From Methylomonas methanica (lineage in GTDB: Bacteria > Pseudomonadota > Gammaproteobacteria > Methylococcales > Methylomonadaceae), in assembly GCF_001644035.1 (NCBI RefSeq), contig NZ_LUUG01000088.1, positions 1-64,000 on the forward strand: 64,000 nt of DNA, given 5' to 3'. Shown in pieces: positions 1-8,392 of this stretch. The position numbers and the translations under genes are program-made. The notes under the pieces were generated by a model. It worked only from the letters and a program-made list of their open reading frames with translations. It was not told the DNA's origin and did not search any database. The first letter of the stretch is position 1. Each line of letters opens with the position of its first letter.

Positions 1-135
1 TTTAAGTCACGGATTCAGGGAATAAGTAATAATGTAGGGCAGCTATATTACCCGAATATCAACTTAGCAATTAACCTGTATGAAATTCTCCGAGTTTCCT
101 TTGTATTACGCAATGCGTTGTATAGCCTATGCTCG

Positions 136-717
136 CTAACCCCTACGCCGCTTAAACACCACCCAAAACCCACCCACCATCGGCCAAAACATCCCCGGCA
201 ACGGCACAGCGGCGACCGGGTTGACGGTGAGCTGCGCTGTGTTTGCCGATAAGCCATCGCCGCCGGCATCCGCCAAACTGTTAATCAACAAGTCAAGCTC
301 GCTGCTACCGCTGCGCAGCACATTGAATCGAATCACCGCCAACATAAAGCTATCGGCTTGCAGGGCTTGTAAATCCGCCGCGTCGTCCAATGATGACTCG
401 AACAGGTTCAGTACGCCGGGCGCAAGCAAATCGGCGGCGACACTGTTTCCACCCAAATTAAACACATCCAACTCGTTGCCCAACACCGGGTCGCCGAAGG
501 CCACGCCGGCGAACGCCAAATGTGTTGATTCGAACTGAATATTAAAATCATACGTTCCCAGCGCAGCGTCGCCCAAGCCGGAAATGCTCAAGCCAATTTC
601 AATGGTGTCGGCGGTTTGGTTAAGCGGCGCAAAATGTAAATCAATGGCAGCATCGGCAACGCCGCTGGCCGCGTATAAGGCTATGCCGGCAATTGCGGCT
701 TTTAGTTGTTTAATCAT
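136..717 (-). CDS. Cohesin-like PEP-CTERM exported protein
   Basis: About 193 residues. The first ~24 residues form a signal peptide (Lys-rich start, hydrophobic core, cleavage near VADA-A). The body (about residues 25-165) has the pattern of a cohesin-type beta sandwich: repeated hydrophobic strands, a Tyr-Asp-Phe-Asn strand followed by QFESTHLAFAGV, and a late IRFNVLRSG strand. The C-terminus has VPLPGMFWP, a short hydrophobic stretch and KRRR, the layout of a PEP-CTERM sorting signal in its VPLP variant. Such proteins are sorted by an exosortase; none is in this window. I chose the ATG at 717 because the signal peptide begins there; upstream codons run into a REP-like palindrome. It is the last gene of the operon, 117 bases after the dockerin protein, its possible binding partner. 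The cohesin assignment is by pattern only. Confidence 0.75.
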   Translation of the reverse strand: MIKQLKAAIAGIALYAASGVADAAIDLHFAPLNQTADTIEIGLSISGLGDAALGTYDFNIQFESTHLAFAGVAFGDPVLGNELDVFNLGGNSVAADLLAPGVLNLFESSLDDAADLQALQADSFMLAVIRFNVLRSGSSELDLLINSLADAGGDGLSANTAQLTVNPVAAVPLPGMFWPMVGGFWVVFKRRRG

Positions 718-744
718 CGTTGTTAGTCCTATATTCGGCATTCT

Positions 745-768
745 GGATTCCCGCGTAAGCGGGAATGA
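745..768. repeat. REP-like palindrome between operon genes
   Basis: A perfect inverted repeat ATTCCCGC-GTAA-GCGGGAAT at 747-766, flanked by GG and GACGG. It is a widespread type of intergenic palindromic element. It lies between the dockerin gene and the cohesin-like gene and could act as an mRNA hairpin that sets their relative expression. Confidence 0.7.
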
Positions 769-834
769 CGGAATAATCTCGGTTCGCAAGTCCGGCTGGA
801 GAAATCGACTACCGGCCGTTTGGGTCAAGCCCAC

Positions 835-2625
835 TTAAACTGCACAGCGCGGCCGGGTGCAAAGCAAAGTCAGTTTGCGCACATCCAACGCATTGATCAC
901 GCCGTTTTTATCCAGGTCGCGCGGATCATTAACACCGGAAGCCGGCTTGTTGCGCGCCGCCAGAACTACGTTCAAATCCAGTTGATCGACATCGCGGTCG
1001 CCGTCCAGATCGCCTTTTACCGTGATGTTCTCGCAGCTATCCGGTAGATGATTCAAATTGGTATCGCTGCTGACGCGGTTTTGAATATCCAACACGTCCG
1101 ACTTGCCGTTGTTATTGCAATCCGGAAACACGTTCAAGTAATACACATCCTGCTCGCCGTGGTAGGTAGCGGTATAGGCGATGTGCGCGCCGTTGGCGTC
1201 CGAGACTAACTGGGTGTAATCGCCCATTTTGTCGCTTTGCCGCTCCTCGCCGTTCACCACGTTATACGGCAGATGAGTATTTAACACGGGTGTGACCGCC
1301 TGGTTTTTGCTCCAGGTCGCGCCGCCATCCCAAGAGTAGGCGTAGTAAAGTTGGGAATAGCGATACGGCGCGCTGCCGCTGCCGTTGCGGGTGTCGTACC
1401 ACATCGCATCAATACGGGAATTGGCTGCAACGCTCAGCATAGGAAACCATTGATAAGCATTGGCGCCAGGTGGGTCATCATTCACGCGTACCGGCGCCGA
1501 CCAAGTGGCGCCGCCGTCGCTGCTGCGCACGAAATGAATATCCTGCGGATCGTCGCCCGCTTGCCAAGCGTAAGGCGTGACGTGTGCCATCAAGTAAATA
1601 TTGCCACGCAATGGCCCAGCCGATTGGTCGGCGGCAATTTGCACATCGCCGTCGCCGCCCAAGGGATTGGGCAACTGCAAGCTCGGCGACAGGAACATCA
1701 TGCTATTGCCGCCCATATCGACCTTTTGCGCGGTAAAGGTGGGTGAAGCTGCGGGATCTTTGGCATCAATCGATTTCAGGAAATAATGCCCGCTACGCAT
1801 GATGCCCAGCGCATTGACGGACAAAATCGTTTCATCGACGCCAAATAAATAGACCTCGCCGTCCGGGCCGATAGTCAGCCGGCCGAAACCGAAGTTTGCC
1901 ACCGGCAATGCCGCGTCCGGCTCCTGGTAGCTCAAGCCGCCGTCCGTGGAACGGATGAAATATTTGGGTACATAGTTGGGATCGGGGTTACTGTCTGCCG
2001 GCCGCCGCCAGGTGCTGTAGAGATGGCCGTCGCTAGGGCCGCCGGTTTTATCGATGGCCAGCCAGTTCTTGTCGCCTTTAAACTGATACACCGGCTCCGA
2101 CCAGGTCACGCCACCGTCGCTGGATTTAAATACCGACGTGCTATCCGATACCGCCAGGGACTGGTAATAAAAATTGCCCTGGGCATCGACCTCCAGCACC
2201 GGGTCGGTGCGGGTTTGCTGCGGTAAGGCCGGCAGCATGCCGGTCGCCCAACTGGCACCGCCGTCGAAGCTATAGGCATAGCCGCCGTGTTTGGCGGCCG
2301 TGGGCGGCGAATCGAACCTGCGCCAGCCCACGACGATATTGGCGGGATTCAGCGGATTAAAGGCCAGCGTCGGTTCGTTGCCTTTATCGCCAACGATGTT
2401 TTGGCCGTCGGCATCGACATTGACCTGATGACTGCGATACCCGCCGAAACTGATCACGGGGGAAGGTCCTGCCTGCACGGCTGTGTTCAATGTCAAACCG
2501 ATGCCTAAGCCTGCCGCAATTTTTACCAGCCTGACCTTACGGAAAACGGGTGGGTGCCGTTCACCAGGTACAGGGCGAACGGCAGTTAAGGGCCGAAGCA
2601 ATCCTGCATCTTCATCTAGCTTCAT
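835..2625 (-). CDS. Exported sialidase-fold protein with C-terminal dockerin-like module
   Basis: About 596 residues. A signal peptide lies near residues 30-52 (VRLVKIAAGLGIGLTLNTAVQA). The body carries five Asp-box (BNR) motifs: SFDGGASW, SSDGGVTW, STDGGLSY, SSDGGATW and SWDGGATW, which indicates a beta-propeller of the sialidase/exo-alpha-sialidase superfamily; the substrate is unknown. It is followed by a Ca-binding-like segment (DCNNNGKSD ... DTNLNHLPDSCE) and two EF-hand-like dockerin repeats, DLDGDRDVDQLDL and DLDKNGVINALDV, ending in a Cys-rich tail CTRPRCAV. The ATG at 2625 overlaps the upstream stop as TGATG and has AGAAGG about 8 bases ahead; a GTG at 2628 is the alternative. It sits between PEP-CTERM genes, so it is probably displayed or held at the surface. 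The dockerin call rests on the spacing of the acidic residues. Confidence 0.85.
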   Translation of the reverse strand: MKLDEDAGLLRPLTAVRPVPGERHPPVFRKVRLVKIAAGLGIGLTLNTAVQAGPSPVISFGGYRSHQVNVDADGQNIVGDKGNEPTLAFNPLNPANIVVGWRRFDSPPTAAKHGGYAYSFDGGASWATGMLPALPQQTRTDPVLEVDAQGNFYYQSLAVSDSTSVFKSSDGGVTWSEPVYQFKGDKNWLAIDKTGGPSDGHLYSTWRRPADSNPDPNYVPKYFIRSTDGGLSYQEPDAALPVANFGFGRLTIGPDGEVYLFGVDETILSVNALGIMRSGHYFLKSIDAKDPAASPTFTAQKVDMGGNSMMFLSPSLQLPNPLGGDGDVQIAADQSAGPLRGNIYLMAHVTPYAWQAGDDPQDIHFVRSSDGGATWSAPVRVNDDPPGANAYQWFPMLSVAANSRIDAMWYDTRNGSGSAPYRYSQLYYAYSWDGGATWSKNQAVTPVLNTHLPYNVVNGEERQSDKMGDYTQLVSDANGAHIAYTATYHGEQDVYYLNVFPDCNNNGKSDVLDIQNRVSSDTNLNHLPDSCENITVKGDLDGDRDVDQLDLNVVLAARNKPASGVNDPRDLDKNGVINALDVRKLTLLCTRPRCAV

Positions 2626-3500
2626 CACGCGACCCTTCTGATAGAACGGCTATTCAGAAACAGCCCGACCAAGCCGCTGGCAAACAGCCATACCGCCGTC
2701 GGCACCGGCACCGCCGCCGGCAGCTCTCCCGACACCACTGTGGTTTGAAAGCTGAAGGTACCGATGCGGGTATCGCGCAAACGCGCGGCACTGGCGCCCA
2801 GATGATCGAAACCCCAACCAAAACCCAGATTGCCGTTTACCGTTAAATTGTCGCCAACTAAAGCGGTAGTCACATCGAATAGCTCAAAGCCGCCGGCATC
2901 GAAACCGATGTGATTGGTAATCACCCAACCCGAGCGACCCGGTGTGGCGGCTTCTTTGGTGGGGTCGTATTCCAGGGTCATGTCGCCCAAATGCACTCTA
3001 TTGTTTGGCGGATTGACGTCAACCCTAAAGCGCATCACGCCGCCCAGACCGATGCTACCGCTGGCAGTACCGAACAAATTGCCGGGTTCGAACTGGAAAG
3101 TGGTATTTCTGTTCTGGCGTCCGCCCGGGTTGGTTATTGCACCCGGACCGTTGACGCTAAATTGCAACCCGGTCGCCGGAATTTCATCGGATACCAGATC
3201 GTATAAATCCGGTGTATTAGCATCCCGCAGCTCAACAAAGGTTTTCGCTGCCGCCGAGGCGTCGTAAAACTCTTCCAGGTAAAGAGAAGGCCGACAGCAA
3301 ATTTGAAAGCCCGAGCTTGGCGTATCCGGATATAAGTCCTGATCGACACCGGCGATTAGCGCATCGCGATTTAAATTGAGGATCAGCGCGCCGCCGCTGA
3401 CTGTCGCGGCGTGGGCCTGACTAAGCGGAAATACGCTACAAACGGCTATTAGTTTCACGGCAAACAGCCAGCCGGACAATCGATGATTATTGATTTTCAT
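2625..3500 (-). CDS. PEP-CTERM exported protein (paralogue A)
   Basis: 291 residues with a signal peptide ending at SQAHA. After it comes GGALILNLNRDAL, closely matching GGTFTMNLDRNAL in the next gene upstream, so the two are paralogues. A GRSGWVITNHIGFD segment matches GRTGWYLANNIYFT and a GAWLL...GIW region in the other two members. The C-terminus VPVPTAVWLFASGLVGL plus basic residues is a PEP-CTERM signal. The start overlaps the stop of the upstream gene as ATGA, so they are translationally coupled. No enzymatic motif is visible; it is probably a structural surface or matrix protein. Confidence 0.85.
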   Translation of the reverse strand: MKINNHRLSGWLFAVKLIAVCSVFPLSQAHAATVSGGALILNLNRDALIAGVDQDLYPDTPSSGFQICCRPSLYLEEFYDASAAAKTFVELRDANTPDLYDLVSDEIPATGLQFSVNGPGAITNPGGRQNRNTTFQFEPGNLFGTASGSIGLGGVMRFRVDVNPPNNRVHLGDMTLEYDPTKEAATPGRSGWVITNHIGFDAGGFELFDVTTALVGDNLTVNGNLGFGWGFDHLGASAARLRDTRIGTFSFQTTVVSGELPAAVPVPTAVWLFASGLVGLFLNSRSIRRVA

Positions 3501-4339
3501 AATGTCACACTCCTTGAAAGATAAGGCCTACGGCCTATGCCGATAAAAGCCAATAAACCGCTACCGAATAGCCAGACAGCAGCGGGCAGCGGCACCGCCG
3601 CCACCTGTCCGCAACCGGCGTAGGCGCCGGTGCCCAAGCAGAAATTACCGACATCGATCAATTGCACACCTTGCAACATCCCGGCGTTTTCCGGAGACAT
3701 TAATAAATCGCCGCTCAGCTGCCAGTTTTCGGCATTGGTAAAGTTCAGGCTTAGATTGTTTAGGTCGTACACAGCCATCGTGAAATAAATGTTATTGGCC
3801 AAGTACCAGCCGGTGCGGCCCAAAGTTTGCCGGTCGGCATCGTAACGCAGCGAAAAATCGCCGTTGACCAAGCCGGCCCCGCTGGGCGGCCAGTTCGGCG
3901 CATAAAATCCCTGCACGCCGGTCATGCCCACTTGTGCCCCGGCCACGCCGGCCAGCATGATGGTATCGATGGCAAAATCGGTTGATGTGGCTTTGACGTA
4001 ACGCTGGCTGGCTTGCGGACTGGGGTCGCTGCCGATAGCCGTCAGCTCGAACGCCTGATTAAGCCCGGAAATCTCGGTGCTGTTGAGCTGGCTAAGCAAA
4101 TGGTCGCCGGTATTGGCCGGATTGTCGGCAGCCGATGCCGCCGCGTCCCAGAACGTCGACAGAAAATACCCGCCGGCGTAAGGCGCCAGCGCATTGCGGT
4201 CCAGATTCATCGTAAACGTGCCGCCGGAAGACGCATTCAATATTGTGGCCTCAGCACTTGCTGAGGCCATTCCCAGGCCGATGGCCAGCATCGCCCGCAC
4301 GGCCAAAGCGGGATAGCCGCAGTTTTTGTTGATCTTCAT
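3497..4339 (-). CDS. PEP-CTERM exported protein (paralogue B)
   Basis: 280 residues. A signal peptide occupies roughly residues 1-31 (AMLAIGLGMASASAEA). A beta-rich body opens with GGTFTMNLDRNALAPY and contains GRTGWYLANNIYF. The sorting signal VPLPAAVWLFGSGLLAFIGI with basic tail RRPYLSR closes it. It is the middle member of three paralogues in one transcription direction and overlaps the next gene by four bases (ATGA). Cysteines (FCLGTGAYAGCG) near the C-terminus could form a disulfide after export. The molecular role is unknown. Confidence 0.85.
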   Translation of the reverse strand: MKINKNCGYPALAVRAMLAIGLGMASASAEATILNASSGGTFTMNLDRNALAPYAGGYFLSTFWDAAASAADNPANTGDHLLSQLNSTEISGLNQAFELTAIGSDPSPQASQRYVKATSTDFAIDTIMLAGVAGAQVGMTGVQGFYAPNWPPSGAGLVNGDFSLRYDADRQTLGRTGWYLANNIYFTMAVYDLNNLSLNFTNAENWQLSGDLLMSPENAGMLQGVQLIDVGNFCLGTGAYAGCGQVAAVPLPAAVWLFGSGLLAFIGIGRRPYLSRSVTL

Positions 4340-4494
4340 AAAATCCCTATCAGCGGATGGTCAGAATAAGCCCTCTCCCTGCCTGAATACGCAAGCGGCC
4401 GCAGTCGGCGGCATGCGGGCACGAAGAGGGATTTATTACGGAAAGTCCGGGCCCGAAGCGAATCTTGGCGACCGCCCCAAGCCCACTTTGTGAG

Positions 4495-5271
4495 TTAAGC
4501 CGCGACCAAAGCTTTTCTGCGACTTGCACCCAGCAAGCCCAGCAGACCGCTGCCGAACATCCAGACTGCCGCAGGCACCGGCACAGCGGACGGCGCCAGG
4601 CTAAAAGTACCGACCACGGCATTGGTATTGGCGCCAACCAAACCGGCCCACAAACCGGTCCATTGCAAATCGCCGCTCAGCAGTAATTCGCCATTGCCGT
4701 TTACCGACTCGGCGACGTTGGTCAGTTTCAAGAAGTTTTGAGTGCCAAAACCGGTGTCGAAGGTTTTTATATTCCAGATGCCGGCAGTTTTTACCAGACT
4801 AAAGTCGTAAGGAGTCAAAATGCCGCTGCCGCCGGGACTGGTTAATAACCAGGCGCCGCTCAGACCGATTTGACCGACCGAGGTATTGCCGGCATCCATC
4901 GTAGTGGCTTGTTCGGTACGGCCATAGGGGCCGGAAGCCGGATAGTTGTTGGTAGTGGTATTGGCGTTAACCGCAAATGACATTGGCGTGCTGGCAGTTG
5001 CCGACAGCGCAGTACCGCCCGTGGTTGCACCGGTGATGCCGAGTAAATTATCGCTGGCACCCCAATGTTTCGCGACAATCCAGCCGTTCGGATACCCGGC
5101 GCCGACATTGACCGATGCCGCCGCAAAGGCAGCATTGTTGATGGTGATGGTCGCATCGCCGCTGACTTGCGCGGCGCTGGCTGTGCCTGGAGCCAAAACG
5201 GCGGTTAGTGCGCTGAAGGCTAGTAGGCCGGCGGTCGCCAGTTGAGAACGGTTGTAGTGCAAGATTGTCAT
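4495..5271 (-). CDS. PEP-CTERM exported protein (paralogue C, first gene of operon)
   Basis: 258 residues, signal peptide ending near GTASA, Ala/Thr/Gly/Asn-rich beta body (SGDATITINNAAF ...), C-terminal VPVPAAVWMFGSGLLGLLG followed by RRK. It is the first gene of the five-gene minus-strand cluster and lies about 75 bases downstream of a structured leader RNA candidate. It is separated from the next gene by 155 bases with no recognised feature, so a second promoter or partial terminator there is possible. It shares the sequence logic of the two following genes but is more diverged. Function unknown; an exosortase-processed surface protein is the likely identity. Confidence 0.85.
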   Translation of the reverse strand: MTILHYNRSQLATAGLLAFSALTAVLAPGTASAAQVSGDATITINNAAFAAASVNVGAGYPNGWIVAKHWGASDNLLGITGATTGGTALSATASTPMSFAVNANTTTNNYPASGPYGRTEQATTMDAGNTSVGQIGLSGAWLLTSPGGSGILTPYDFSLVKTAGIWNIKTFDTGFGTQNFLKLTNVAESVNGNGELLLSGDLQWTGLWAGLVGANTNAVVGTFSLAPSAVPVPAAVWMFGSGLLGLLGASRRKALVAA

Positions 5272-5345
5272 TTTTTATTCCTTAATAAATTACGGTTAAA
5301 GTTAATCTTCAAATCGCCAACCTTAACTAACGGTATGCAGCTTGA

Positions 5346-5432
5346 AGGTAACCCGGCTGTCTCAATCTCCAAGACCCGTGGCTTTCCGGCTCCGCCTCGC
5401 GGCGGATGTGGCATGTTTGTCGCGCTCCCTAC
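5346..5432 (-). ncRNA. Structured leader resembling a class-I cyclic-di-GMP riboswitch
   Basis: Read on the minus strand this leader of the PEP-CTERM operon contains GAGCGCGACAAACATGCC, a stem capped by a GCGA tetraloop (CCGCC-GCGA-GGCGG), then GGAAAGCCACGGGTC, a short stem GTCT...AGAC, and AGCCGGGTTACC. The AAAGCCACGGGTC ... AGCCGGGTT half is very like the 3' half of GEMM-I (c-di-GMP-I) riboswitches, and a GNRA loop that docks into a receptor stem is part of that architecture. The 5' half departs from the usual GGCAAACC/GGGACGC consensus, so it is either a diverged member or a relative with another ligand. It ends about 75 bases before the first start codon. Confidence 0.5.
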
Positions 5433-5500
5433 GACATCACTCTAAGTCCCTGAGTGAGGTGCTCCTGAAAAACTCCTGCGGTAAATAAATAAGGACTACA

Positions 5501-8071
5501 TCAATACTTGATCGAAACACTGACGAATCCGGCTCGGCCGGGCGCGGGCGCTACCCGGCCCTCGAAATAGCCGTAGGGCTGAAAATAATCCTCATCGCTG
5601 AGATTCTTGACCGTGGCCGCCCATGTAAAACGCCCTATTTCGTAAGCCAGCGCTGCGTCAAAGCTGTGATAAGCAGCGGTTTTGAAGCGATTGTTGTTGG
5701 ACACATAAGCCCCGGCACGGGCATAGACGCCAAAGCCTAAGCTACAGCCTTGCAGCGCATCCTGCTGAAAGCGGTAGTGCGCCCAAAACCGCCCGGCATC
5801 GTCCGGGACTTGGGCTAAGCGATTGCCGGCGGCGACCGCAGCCTTGTCATCCATGAACCGGGCGTCGGTGTGTGCATAGTTCGCTAACAGGTTCAAACCT
5901 TCGAACGGCTGCCAAAGCAGATCGATTTCCACGCCGCGCGAACGCTGCTGGCCGGCGGCGACCGAACGCCGCTGAAAATCGCTGCTGTCGGTGACCGCGA
6001 CCTGGCTGCGCTCGATTTGATACAGCGCCAGTTGGCCGCTGAATTGGTGCGCAACATTGAATTTCAGGCCGGTTTCCAGATGGTTGGACAATTCCGGGGC
6101 CGGCGTATCGACAAAATTCACAAAGGGTTGGCCGCGCATGCCTTCGCTGTAGGAAACAAACCAGGACACTTCGTCGTTCAGATCAATCACGCCGCCAAGG
6201 CGTGGCAACCATTTCAGCGTATCGGTTTTAACGTGTACCCCGGTTTGCGCATTATTGAAATCGATGTCGACCTTGCCCAGCCTGAGACCGGACAGCACAT
6301 GCAGATGCCGGTACAGCGTGCTTTGCCACTGGAGGTAAGCGCCGTAAGTGATGTTTTCGATGAACTGATTTTCCAGACCCGGCCCCGGCACGCTATACGG
6401 GGTGTCAAATACCGGTGCCTGCAAATTTAACGTAGCCACGCCCAAACCGGAGGGCCCGAAGTCGCCTTCGATAAACCCGGCATCGCGCAAACGGCTGTAG
6501 TCCGCCCCCAATAACAAATTGTTTTCGCTGGGACCAAGCTTGAACTTACCCTGCAAATTGCCCAGTACGCTACGTTCATGCTGTTGTTGAAACAGTTCGG
6601 CATCGACCAAGGCCCAGCTAGATGTTGGCGACAAGGGCCGATCCGCGCTCAGGCCGTCGCTACCGAACAGCGTCTGAATTTTCTCGTCAAACTTAGCGTG
6701 CGCATAGCGCGCCTTCAGGTTTAAGCGCCAACTCCGGTTGATTTGCCTGTCCAGTGCAGCCCACACCGCATCGGCATCCGAATGGCTATCGGGCAGATTG
6801 GCCGGCCCCAAGAACAGATCAGGGCGGATACGAAAAGCCCCGGCAATGCTACCGGTGGCGGGCAAGCCCTGATACTCCGGTTGCTGCCAGCGCGACAGCT
6901 TGGCTTGGAGGGTCAAACGGGTTTTGTCGTTATCGGTCAGCGTCAGGGCCGGATTGATGTTGAAACGCTGGGTTTCGATCATCTCGACAGTATGTCTGGC
7001 GTTGGTGTATTCGCCGGTAATGCGCGTCAGAACATGGTCGTTTAACGGTTGATTGATATCGAAAAATGGCTGATAAAAGCTATCACTACCGATTCTAAAA
7101 CCGGCTTCGCCGAAGTATTTGGCCTGCGGCAATTTGGAAAGCAGATTCACCACCCCACCCACTGGTGAGCCCGAACCGCCGCTGTAAAGCAAGGCGTTGG
7201 AGCCTTTCAGCACCTCGATTCTATCGATATTAACCGTGCTTTCCCGGTCGCCGGGGTTGTAGTACTGGGTAAAGCCGTCTATCAGTTGTTCGGAGCGGAA
7301 GCCGCGAATCAATGTGCCTTCGATAACCGGACTGTAGAGCACGTTGCGCGGCACCACGCCGCTGACATTGATCAACGATTCGCTAAGATTGATCGTTTGC
7401 TGGTCGTCGAGCAAAGTGCGTTTCAGCGCATGCACCGACTGCGGGATTTGCTTGATCGGCGTGTCCGTTCTGGTAGCGCTGACAATATGACTGACAGCAT
7501 AGGTCCGCATATCTGCAAGCATGGACTCGGCGTCGATTCCCGTGCCGGCTTCTCCGGTTTTTGAGCCCACTACGGTCATGGCATCCAAGGTAACCGGCGG
7601 CGGCGTGTTGGTCGACGCAGCTTGCTCCAAGCTGCGTTCCAAAGTCACCGTGTCGGTATCGATAAAACGATGAGCAAAGCCGCTGTCATGCAACAAGCGT
7701 GTTAATGCCTGCTCTGCCGACATGTCACCTTGCAGGTCCGGGCTGACGATCTCACGCAACATGTCCGCTGAAAAAATCAACTCTAACTCAGCTTGTGCGG
7801 CCAATTGAATCAGGGCATTGTTTAAGGACTGGCCGGGAATATTGAAGTGGCGGACCGATTCCGCGGCAACCGCCTGGCTGCTGCTCAATTGCCCGCCAGC
7901 CGCCGCCAGCCAAATCAATACCCAGGTATCGACGCCGACACGGTTGCCGTTCAGCGCGTAGCAAAGGTATATGGCCGGCCGACGCCATGCGCCGACTGCA
8001 AGCTGATAGCGAAAATCGTTAATCCGTGCTTTCAAGATCCGTCCTGTCCGAAAAATAATGTTTCTCAACAT
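5501..8071 (-). CDS. TonB-dependent receptor with STN signalling domain (Fec set A)
   Basis: About 856 residues. After a membrane-targeting N-terminus there is an STN domain (HFNIPGQSLNNALIQLAAQA ... SAEQALTRLLHDSGF) that contacts the FecR protein. Next come a plug domain (TDTPIKQIPQSV ... IDRIEVLKGSNALLYSGG) and a 22-strand-type barrel ending in Tyr, as expected for BAM-assembled barrels. The family takes up ferric siderophores or similar ligands with TonB energy. I prefer ATG 8071 to a TTG at 8122 because the signal region follows it, though no strong ribosome site is visible and the N-terminus is unusually long before the hydrophobic stretch WVLIWLAAAGG. It lies downstream of fecR and fecI homologues. 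Unlike the sets at 28-47 kb, no PepSY gene follows it. Confidence 0.9.
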   Translation of the reverse strand: MLRNIIFRTGRILKARINDFRYQLAVGAWRRPAIYLCYALNGNRVGVDTWVLIWLAAAGGQLSSSQAVAAESVRHFNIPGQSLNNALIQLAAQAELELIFSADMLREIVSPDLQGDMSAEQALTRLLHDSGFAHRFIDTDTVTLERSLEQAASTNTPPPVTLDAMTVVGSKTGEAGTGIDAESMLADMRTYAVSHIVSATRTDTPIKQIPQSVHALKRTLLDDQQTINLSESLINVSGVVPRNVLYSPVIEGTLIRGFRSEQLIDGFTQYYNPGDRESTVNIDRIEVLKGSNALLYSGGSGSPVGGVVNLLSKLPQAKYFGEAGFRIGSDSFYQPFFDINQPLNDHVLTRITGEYTNARHTVEMIETQRFNINPALTLTDNDKTRLTLQAKLSRWQQPEYQGLPATGSIAGAFRIRPDLFLGPANLPDSHSDADAVWAALDRQINRSWRLNLKARYAHAKFDEKIQTLFGSDGLSADRPLSPTSSWALVDAELFQQQHERSVLGNLQGKFKLGPSENNLLLGADYSRLRDAGFIEGDFGPSGLGVATLNLQAPVFDTPYSVPGPGLENQFIENITYGAYLQWQSTLYRHLHVLSGLRLGKVDIDFNNAQTGVHVKTDTLKWLPRLGGVIDLNDEVSWFVSYSEGMRGQPFVNFVDTPAPELSNHLETGLKFNVAHQFSGQLALYQIERSQVAVTDSSDFQRRSVAAGQQRSRGVEIDLLWQPFEGLNLLANYAHTDARFMDDKAAVAAGNRLAQVPDDAGRFWAHYRFQQDALQGCSLGFGVYARAGAYVSNNNRFKTAAYHSFDAALAYEIGRFTWAATVKNLSDEDYFQPYGYFEGRVAPAPGRAGFVSVSIKY

Positions 8072-8392
8072 AGAAGTCGTTTCAGCACAAAAATCGATCA
8101 CAAAAAATTTCCTGATTAGCAAAAAACGTAATTATTCAGTCAACACCGCGTAAAAAATCGTAGGCTGGATAAGCGAAGCGCATCCGGCAATCTTGGTGGA
8201 TGCGCTTCGCCTATCCACCCTACAGACCATTAATTTCGAAATGAGGGGATCGGTAAGAACGGATTGAACTTATGCGCTCGAACTCCGGAGTACACAAATT
8301 AAAGCGGCATCGTCGTTCCCGTCTGCGCGTGAGCGACGATGTTCAAGGGCTGGGTTGACGAAATATGCACGAAGGTTTGCCGCGCAAAAATA
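8072..8392. repeat. Intergenic region with a 60-base palindromic element
   Basis: Between fecR and the receptor of set A. At 8160-8222 an imperfect palindrome has arms GGATAAGCGAAGCGCATCC and GGATGCGCTTCGCCTATCC around a short loop, a REP/MITE-like element type common in gammaproteobacteria. It should form a strong RNA hairpin inside the presumed fecR-receptor transcript. Nothing else is recognised. Confidence 0.7.
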
